Positions 7,116-13,900 of a DNA stretch of 64,000 nt are shown piece after piece. The position numbers and the translations under genes were made by a program. Below the pieces are notes generated by a model. It saw only the letters and a program-made list of their open reading frames with translations. It searched no databases and was not told the DNA's origin. The DNA is from an uncultured Woeseiaceae bacterium. GTDB taxonomy: Bacteria > Pseudomonadota > Gammaproteobacteria > Steroidobacterales > Woeseiaceae. The number at the start of each line of letters is the position of its first letter. Position 1 is the first letter of the stretch. The stretch is taken from NCBI GenBank assembly GCA_947259985.1, contig CAMYOJ010000001.1, positions 90,699 through 154,698 on the forward strand. Reading direction: 5' to 3'.

Positions 7116-9031
7116 GCCACGGCTCCTTTCCGCTCATGCGCCGCGAGAAAACTCGACACCTCATTGATGGCGGAGGTCGTCGGCATCGGCTCGAGGCACT
7201 GCAGGAACATCTTGCCATAGCGCTTGCCTGTAATGCGTGGATCGCACAGGACGACCACGCCGTAGTCCGATTCGTCGCGCAGCAGCCGGCCGGCGCCCTG
7301 TTTCAATGCCAGTGCCGCCAGCGGCAACTGGTGGTCCATGAAGCCATTACCGCCCTGTCGCCTGATGTACTCGAGGCGCGCCATCATGAGTGGATCGGCT
7401 GGCGAAGCGAAAGGTAGCTTGTCGATGGCCACGATGCTCAGCGCCGCGCCGCGGACGTCGACGCCCTCCCAGAAACTGCCGGTCCCGAGGAGCACGGCAT
7501 CGCCGGACTGCCGGAAGCGGCGCAGCAAGTCGTCTCGCGGTGCATCGCCCTGGGCCAGGAGCTTGCGACCACCCAGCACCGATTTATTTGCCTTGAACCA
7601 CTTCCTCGCATTGTTGAGCGCACGGTGACTCGTGAAGAGGCAGAACACGCCACCCGATGTCAGGTCGAGGAGCGGCTCCACAGCCTCGAGCATGGCGGTG
7701 GTGTGCGTCGGATCCGACGGCTGCGGCAGACCGGGTGGCAGGTAAATCAGGCCATTCTGCTCGATGCTGTACGGGCTTGGGAACGTCAATCCCGGCACGC
7801 CCGGTAAACCCATGCGCGACACGAAATGCGAAAAATCATCGCCGATGGCGAGCGTGGCGGACGTAAACACCCAGGCCTGGAAGCCATTGTCTATCAGGCC
7901 ATTCAATTTTGAGGAGACGTCGAGCGGTGTCAGGTGTAGCCGGATGCTGCGCGGATTCACCTCGAGCCAGCGCAAGCCGTCCCACGCGTCTTCGCTTGCC
8001 AGTATCGTGAGCCGCTCGGAGGCGCCAATGAGCTGTTCGTGGATTTTCTCTACTTCGACCGAAGCGTCCCCAAGTTCGACTACGGCCACATGCACGTCAT
8101 GCAGTGCATGCGCCAGCGAGTCAAGCGGCTCGCGCAGATCGTCGATGAGCTCGCCAAGCTCGTGCCTGCCCTCCTGGCGCGGGGCTTCGGCGCGAAGGAC
8201 CCGAATCGCGGTTTGCAGCGCGTCGACGCGTCGGTTCAGCTCGGCGTTCGCATACGGCATCGTCGCCGTCCTTACCTCGTCGACCAGTCTCTCGAGTTCC
8301 CGGCTGCCAAGCGCCACACCAAAGAACTGCACGGCGAGATCGGGCACCTGGTGCGCTTCGTCGAGGATGATCGCCTCGGCTCCGGGAAGGAACTCGACGA
8401 AGCCCTCCTCCTTCATCGCAAGATCAGCCAGCAGCAGGTGATGGTTGACGACAACGAGGTCTGCCTCCTGGGCCGCACGGCGTGCCTTGACCACGTGACA
8501 GCTCGAGTAGGCCGGGCACTTCTGCCCCAGGCAGTTGTCGGCCGTCGATGTGACCAGCGGCCAGACCGCAGAATCCTCGGCTACGTCGGTCAGTTCAGCG
8601 CGATCGCCCGAATCGGTGCGGTGCCGCCACGCTCGAACCTCGTTGAGATCGTCGGCCAGCGTCGGTGCGATGTCGGTCAGGTGATCGAGGCGCTGTGTGC
8701 ACAGGTAATTGGCGCGCCCTTTGAGCAGCGCCGTCTGCACGGGACGCCCGACGGCCTTGCTGATCAACGGCAGGTCACGATGATAGAGCTGGTCCTGCAG
8801 CGCTTTGGTACCCGTGCTGATAATCGTCTTGCGGCCGCTAAGCAATGCCGGCAGGAGATAGGCGAACGTCTTGCCCGTACCTGTGCCGGCTTCGACGACG
8901 AGTTTGTCCGAATTTGCGATGGCTTCAGCCACAGCCTCGGCCATCCAGGCCTGGCCCGCACGCGGCTGGAAGCCGGGCAACAACGCCTTCAGCGGGCTGT
9001 CTTCACCGAAGAATTCAGTCAGATTGGTCAC
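7112..9031 (-). CDS. yoaA: DinG/YoaA-family iron-sulfur ATP-dependent DNA helicase
   Basis: This is an XPD-like superfamily 2 helicase, 5'-3' in polarity in known members, and YoaA acts in DNA damage tolerance with the Pol III chi subunit. The 639-residue product has a Walker A motif (EAGTGTGKT, about 47-55), a DEAH box (224-227) and four cysteines spaced as in the 4Fe-4S domain (Cys111, Cys167, Cys172, Cys178). The later helicase motifs include VFTSATL and the C-terminal QGAGRLLRDESDYGVVVLCDPR. Length, the missing exonuclease domain and the tsaB neighbourhood favour YoaA over DinG. Confidence 0.9.
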   Translation of the reverse strand: MTNLTEFFGEDSPLKALLPGFQPRAGQAWMAEAVAEAIANSDKLVVEAGTGTGKTFAYLLPALLSGRKTIISTGTKALQDQLYHRDLPLISKAVGRPVQTALLKGRANYLCTQRLDHLTDIAPTLADDLNEVRAWRHRTDSGDRAELTDVAEDSAVWPLVTSTADNCLGQKCPAYSSCHVVKARRAAQEADLVVVNHHLLLADLAMKEEGFVEFLPGAEAIILDEAHQVPDLAVQFFGVALGSRELERLVDEVRTATMPYANAELNRRVDALQTAIRVLRAEAPRQEGRHELGELIDDLREPLDSLAHALHDVHVAVVELGDASVEVEKIHEQLIGASERLTILASEDAWDGLRWLEVNPRSIRLHLTPLDVSSKLNGLIDNGFQAWVFTSATLAIGDDFSHFVSRMGLPGVPGLTFPSPYSIEQNGLIYLPPGLPQPSDPTHTTAMLEAVEPLLDLTSGGVFCLFTSHRALNNARKWFKANKSVLGGRKLLAQGDAPRDDLLRRFRQSGDAVLLGTGSFWEGVDVRGAALSIVAIDKLPFASPADPLMMARLEYIRRQGGNGFMDHQLPLAALALKQGAGRLLRDESDYGVVVLCDPRITGKRYGKMFLQCLEPMPTTSAINEVSSFLAAHERKGAVA

Positions 9032-9111
9032 GGCCGCAAGATTACACCGTTATCAGGGATGTAGCCTCAGAGATTTGTGGCCGAAACGCCGCAATCTGAG
9101 AGAATGAGGTC

Positions 9112-9435
9112 ATGGATACGAATTCGCTAATGGTCTTTTTCTACGGGCTGTTCATGGATGAAGCGTTGCTGGCCTCAAAGGGCGTGCGCCCTCGGAATTC
9201 CGCTATCGGCTACGTTGATGGTTCCGCCCTGCGTATCGGGGAACGTGCGACACTTCTTCCTGTTGAGCATAGTCGCGCGTACGGCGTACTGATGGAGATA
9301 ACGCCCGAAGACGCTGAGGCACTGTATTCTGATGAGAGCGTTGCCGACTATGTCGCCCAGCCCGTCGCGGTGACGCTGTCCGACGGCCAGGCAGTGTCTG
9401 CTGTTTCCTACAACTTGCCGGCGGCGATGCATTGA
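9112..9435 (+). CDS. Small gamma-glutamylcyclotransferase-fold (AIG2-like) protein
   Basis: The 107-residue product begins with a GGCT-type nucleotide-like loop: MVFFYGLFMDEALLASKG corresponds to the family's Y-G-x-L/F segment that binds the gamma-glutamyl or amine substrate. Later LPVEHSRAYGVLMEITPEDAEALYSDE matches the family's core strand and helix. Members range from glutathione-degrading cyclotransferases to gamma-glutamylamine cyclotransferases, so the substrate is not assigned. A GAGG ribosome site precedes the ATG. It is divergent from the helicase gene with an 80-base spacer. Confidence 0.7.
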   Translation: MDTNSLMVFFYGLFMDEALLASKGVRPRNSAIGYVDGSALRIGERATLLPVEHSRAYGVLMEITPEDAEALYSDESVADYVAQPVAVTLSDGQAVSAVSYNLPAAMH

Positions 9436-9455
9436 CATAACAAGCGGACATAGAA

Positions 9456-9478
9456 TGACCCCGCACGGGGCGGGGTCA
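9456..9478. repeat. Perfect 9-bp inverted repeat, REP-like
   Basis: TGACCCCGC and GCGGGGTCA flank a 5-base loop just after the GGCT-like gene. A second GGTCCCCGG tract and a T-run follow at about 9484-9504. The look is that of REP/RAYT-associated palindromes, or of a stem that could end transcription of the preceding gene. The rest of 9436-9714 contains no gene I can support. Confidence 0.5.
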
Positions 9479-9714
9479 ATAATTGGTCCCCGGTTCTATT
9501 TTTTGTTGCGCTGAGCCGAGGAAAGAAGCGCCGTCACATGAATATATGCATATCTCGTTCCGAAATCGTAAGGCACTGAAATTAAAGCGGATGATCAAAC
9601 GACGCCATCAAGCCAGACTCGATATTGGAAAATATTCCGACGATGCGATATCGATTCACGAACGTGTGCGATGGGCTGAACGACCTGGAATATCCGCTCA
9701 TTTCAAATACCGCA

Positions 9715-10242
9715 ATGTCTGACAAACTCGAGATCCGCGAGAGCGTGCAAGATGATGCTGCTGCGATCGACTCTCTATATCCGGAAGCGTTCCCGGACGA
9801 GGACTTACTTCCGCTTGTGCGAGACCTGTTACAGGATGCGGCGATCACCATTTCGCTCGTAGGGGCGATGAACTCGCAGATAGCAGGACACGCCATCTTC
9901 ACGAGGTGCGGCGTGGTCGGCAGCAGTGTCAAAGCTGCCTTGCTCGGGCCACTCGCCGTCGCGCCAGCATGGCAAAGACAGGGCATCGGGAGTGCAATCG
10001 TGCGCGCCGGTTTACAGCGGCTGACGGACGAAGACATGGACCTGATATGTGTACTGGGTGATCCTCGGTACTACGGTCGCCTCGGGTTTCTACCGGATGC
10101 TCTTATCGAGCCGCCATTCCCCCTGCCGCCTGAGTGGAGCGGCGCATGGCAGTCACAATACCTGGACAAGACTATGGCGCCCTGTTCCGGAAGACTGACC
10201 GTCCCTCCACAGTGGCTGCAACCCGCCTTGTGGGCTCCTTAA
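9715..10242 (+). CDS. GNAT-family N-acetyltransferase (YhbS-like)
   Basis: The 175-residue product is a soluble acyl-CoA-dependent N-acetyltransferase. The start at MSDKLEIRES is chosen because it begins at the first beta-strand of the fold; the upstream in-frame codons are not family-like. Motif A is clear: LGPLAVAPAWQRQGIGSAIV, with Q-R-Q-G-I-G binding the CoA pyrophosphate. It is followed by ICVLGDPRYYGRLGF, the YhbS/COG3153 signature around the beta-bulge and Tyr. The substrate is unknown. Neighbouring genes give no pathway link. Confidence 0.85.
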   Translation: MSDKLEIRESVQDDAAAIDSLYPEAFPDEDLLPLVRDLLQDAAITISLVGAMNSQIAGHAIFTRCGVVGSSVKAALLGPLAVAPAWQRQGIGSAIVRAGLQRLTDEDMDLICVLGDPRYYGRLGFLPDALIEPPFPLPPEWSGAWQSQYLDKTMAPCSGRLTVPPQWLQPALWAP

Positions 10243-10427
10243 TTCGTCCGCTAATGGCTGCTCTTAGCCGGGAGCGATCTAAGGTAAAATGACGGCTACC
10301 GACCCATTATAGATAGTCAGTCGGCTGCAAAAATAATGTCTCGCCGCCAACATTGCACAGGAGCGACGCTTGTAGCGAGTCGCCAAGTTGATAATCAAAC
10401 ACTTTACTACCCCCGCAGGAGATCACC

Positions 10428-10808
10428 ATGATTGGATATGTTGTTCTTGGTACCAATGACCTCGTTCGCGCCGCGTCGTTTTACGACGAACTGCTGGCGG
10501 AAATGGGCGTCACTCGCATGATGGAATTTGGCGAGCGAGGCTATGCATGGGCCGCAGCAATGGACAAACCCATGCTCTGCATAATGAAGCCCTACGATGG
10601 TCAACCGGCAACGGTCGGTAATGGCGTGATGGCCGGCATCGCGGCCGATTCGCACGAGCAGGTCGATCGGCTCTATAAGAAGGCAATTGAACTCGGCGGT
10701 TCCGACGAAGGCCCTCCTGGCCTGCGCGCCGAAGGTGGTGACGGATTTTACGCGGCCTACTTCCGGGACCTGGATGGCAACAAACTCGACGTGTTCAGCT
10801 ATGGCTGA
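10428..10808 (+). CDS. VOC-superfamily (glyoxalase/dioxygenase-like) protein
   Basis: The 126-residue product is one vicinal-oxygen-chelate module: an opening MIGYVVLGTNDLVRAASFYDELLAEMG strand-helix, and a closing YAAYFRDLDGNKLDVFSY strand that carries the usual Glu/Asp metal-ligand region. The first strand lacks the typical metal-binding His, so metal dependence is uncertain. A good AGGAG precedes the ATG by 7 bases. The 185 bases before it show no RNA gene. The function within the superfamily (lyase, dioxygenase or resistance-type binding protein) cannot be set. Confidence 0.82.
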   Translation: MIGYVVLGTNDLVRAASFYDELLAEMGVTRMMEFGERGYAWAAAMDKPMLCIMKPYDGQPATVGNGVMAGIAADSHEQVDRLYKKAIELGGSDEGPPGLRAEGGDGFYAAYFRDLDGNKLDVFSYG

Positions 10809-10889
10809 GATATTGCGCATTCCGACTTGCCGGGATGCGTACCTTTTGGCGCCACGCGTAAGAATACGTCAGAACTGACCTCTGAAAAC

Positions 10890-10904
10890 CCTCTGATACA
10901 GAGG
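10890..10904 (-). terminator. Weak candidate terminator hairpin for the giant envelope gene
   Basis: On the minus strand CCTCTG-TAT-CAGAGG is followed by GTTTTC, about 26 bases after the stop of the gene ending at 10930. The stem is short and the T tract poor, so this is tentative. Confidence 0.25.
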
Positions 10905-10929
10905 CTCTGCAGAGCGAAGAAGCCGGCGT

Positions 10930-13900
10930 CTATCGCCGCTGCCCTGCGATATTCTTGAGAAGCCGTTGATCGGCCTTGATAGAGAAACGCAGGAACGGAC
11001 CTTCAGCCGTGTAGCGAGCTTGGTCGAAATCGTCGTCCTCGAAGCCCATCACGTTGTATCCCAGCGAGAGCCAAATGTTCTCGGCGACATTGAATCCGAG
11101 ATCGACGCCAAGACCGTAGTCCAGTACGTCCGATTTCCAGGAATGCAACACGCTCGTGTGCGCGCCGACGTCCCATCGGTCGTTAATGCCATGGCGCACG
11201 TCGATACCAATCAAATCGGTATAGCCAGTGTAGCTGTCGTTATCAAACTCGCTGCGCACGTACTTGAACGCGTATTGCAGCGACAGCGAGGTGGCGGCGC
11301 TAATGCGACGATTCGCGTTAAAGTTGTTGATCAGGCGCCAACTCCTTTGCTCATCGCCTGTTGCAGTCGCCTCGTCGTAGACGAGATCGGTTCGATCCAG
11401 GAACGACCATTTGCGGTCCGCCAGGCGGTAGGCCCAGCCAAAGCGCAGGTTCGCCTGCGTGAGGTCGTTACCCAGAGCGTTCTCGGCCTGGAACATGGTG
11501 AGCCCCGCCGATAGACCGTGCCCGCGATCCGGCTGGCGATACCAGCCCATCAGCAGTGAAACGCGGTCCTCGGTGTCAGAGTCGCGAGTTTCGATACGCC
11601 CGTTCGCGGTCCAGTAGTCCGATGTGTAAGTCGCGCCGGCGTATGCGGCCGTGAAATCTTCGCCGCGGGATCCGGAAGGCAGTTCCCTGTCAGTGTCGAA
11701 CGAACGTGCCCCCGAGTCGATTATCGTATCTGTGTGATCGACACCGAAATCAACAATCCAGTTATCGTTGAGCTGGAAGCCCTGTATAAGACCGACATTT
11801 GCGAACAGCCGCGGGCCGAACTCGGTCGTCTCGTTGGTCAGGAAGGAACTGATCTGCGCCCTGCTCCAGGGCGTCGCGCGCACCCCGATCCGGGTCATCG
11901 ACGCGTCGAGGTCCTTACCCTCCGCTTCCTCGTACTCGGCAACGGCATCAATGCCCTCGACCAGACGATAGTCGGCGCCGAAAACATAGCGCGTCGGGTA
12001 GTCGAGGTTTTCGGCCTCGCCGCTGAATTCCGTCATGGCGCTGAGCCGTAGTTTGAGCTGGTCGTCGAAGACAGTCTGTGTGACACCAATCTCGGCCAGG
12101 TCACTCGTGCGCGTTTCGCCGTCGTCAAATTCGTCTTCGGCATGAGACAAGCCGAGGCGCGCCGTGAAGTCATCGCGGTCATAACGTACCTGGGCACGCG
12201 CCAGGTTACGTATCGCGTCTGTCTGCAGGTTTTGCTGCCAGCCCGCCTCGCCTTCGACGGTGAACTGGTCGCCGATCCTGGCGCGCGCATCGAGGCCTAT
12301 ACGTCGAATGCCACGGTCGGCGGCCGACTGGTAACCCAGCCCGAAGCCATCATCGACTTCACGAATGAAGGCGCGCACATCGATGTCTTCGCTGCTGTGT
12401 TCGAGTTCGATACTCTGTGCCGAACCGTCCTGCTCCACGCCACCGACTGTCGCATTGGTATCGACATACTCGGCTTTCAGTAGCGTCTGATCATCGATCT
12501 GCCAACGCAGATCGACACCCGTCAAGTCGGCTTCAGCACCCTGCGTCGCGTCGTCGATACGCGTCACGCCGATCTCTACTGTGTCTTCGGCGAAGCGCAC
12601 CGAACCGCGGCCGCCCGCCACAATGTCGTCGGTCTCCGCGGCAATCGATTCATACTCGACAACGATGTATACCGGATTGAAATCGAGGTCGCGGCTGGGT
12701 ACGGGCTTCTTGAAGTACAGCGTGCCGTCCAGCGTATCCAGGTTGTAGTCGAGGAACCTGGCAAGATTCGTCGAACTCAGTACCACGCCGGAGTCGAAAC
12801 GATCGCGCACTTCGATGCGCACGAGATCGCTGTTCGAGATGATGGGCGCATTACTAAGCTGGTACAGTCCCGAGGTACCGTCGCCGCGAATCTCATCGCG
12901 GTTGAACGACTGATCGGTTTCGGCGGCAAACACCGAGTAACCCACGTTTTCGCCTCGATATTCGCTCTTGAAGCCGTTGAATCGACGCTGGTAACGCGCG
13001 AGGTCGGTCACAGACAGGCCCGTGTCGAAATCGCCAAACAGCGCATAGAACTGATTGCGCTCGAGCTTCACGTAGAGTTTGCGCTGGCTGGCTGCATCGT
13101 AGCGCTGCTCACTCGTGTCCGCATACAGCGAATAGTAGGCATTGGGGTCCACGACAGTTTCGAAGCGATCACGATCGCGATCACGATCGGAATCGTAAGC
13201 CAGCGTCAACAGGTACTCGCCCTTGATCGAACCCTTCGCAAAGAACGCGACCCGTCCGTCGTCGTAATAGCCGTCTTCGTTGCCGGCCGCTTCGGCAGCG
13301 CTGACATTATCCGACAAGGTGTTGTAGCCGGCTGTACCCTCGGCGAATCCAACCAGGATCCAGTCGCGCTGCGCAGGGCTCAACCAGGCGCGCACTTCCT
13401 GTTCCCGATAGTTCGCGAACGGCAGGACTACGGTGACTTCACCGGTAAGTGTCGTCGGGGCAAGCTCGATGTAAGCAATGCCGTCAGCATCGATTCGGTA
13501 AGACGCACTGCGATCACCGGTCTCGACGAGCGGGTTCTTGCGGTCATGCTCCTCATCCCAGGCCGAACGGTACGGAGCGTTTACCCTGTAGTCGCCTACG
13601 ACGCCAGTCCTCGAGGGCTCGCCGGACCGGTCGTAAAGCCTCAGCGCAAGTACAGGGTAGGTCTTGCCGTCGGCCACAAGCTCCGAGAGTTCTTCCACGA
13701 TCTCTGCACGAATCGGGGTGCCCGTGAAGTGAATCGTGCGGCGTATGCCCTTGGCCTTGCTGCCGTCGGCATTTCTGATCACGGCACGAAGTTCGTTGGC
13801 GCCGTCGACGAGGTCGACACCGACCCAGCGCGAAATAGAAATTGTCTCGGTCGCGTTGGTCACCGATCCATCGAAGTTGAGGTTGCTGACAGGCAGGCCA

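Noticed and set aside
8039..9064. 341-codon plus-strand open frame opposite the helicase gene
   Set aside because: Antisense to YoaA motifs; no independent evidence.
9483..9722. 79-codon plus-strand frame between the GGCT-like and GNAT genes
   Set aside because: No ribosome site, no recognisable sequence, and it runs into the GNAT start; it includes the REP-like region.
10243..10427. Spacer before the VOC gene examined for a tRNA or small RNA
   Set aside because: Only a weak GCGAC/GTCGC inverted repeat; no cloverleaf and no promoter-terminator pair.
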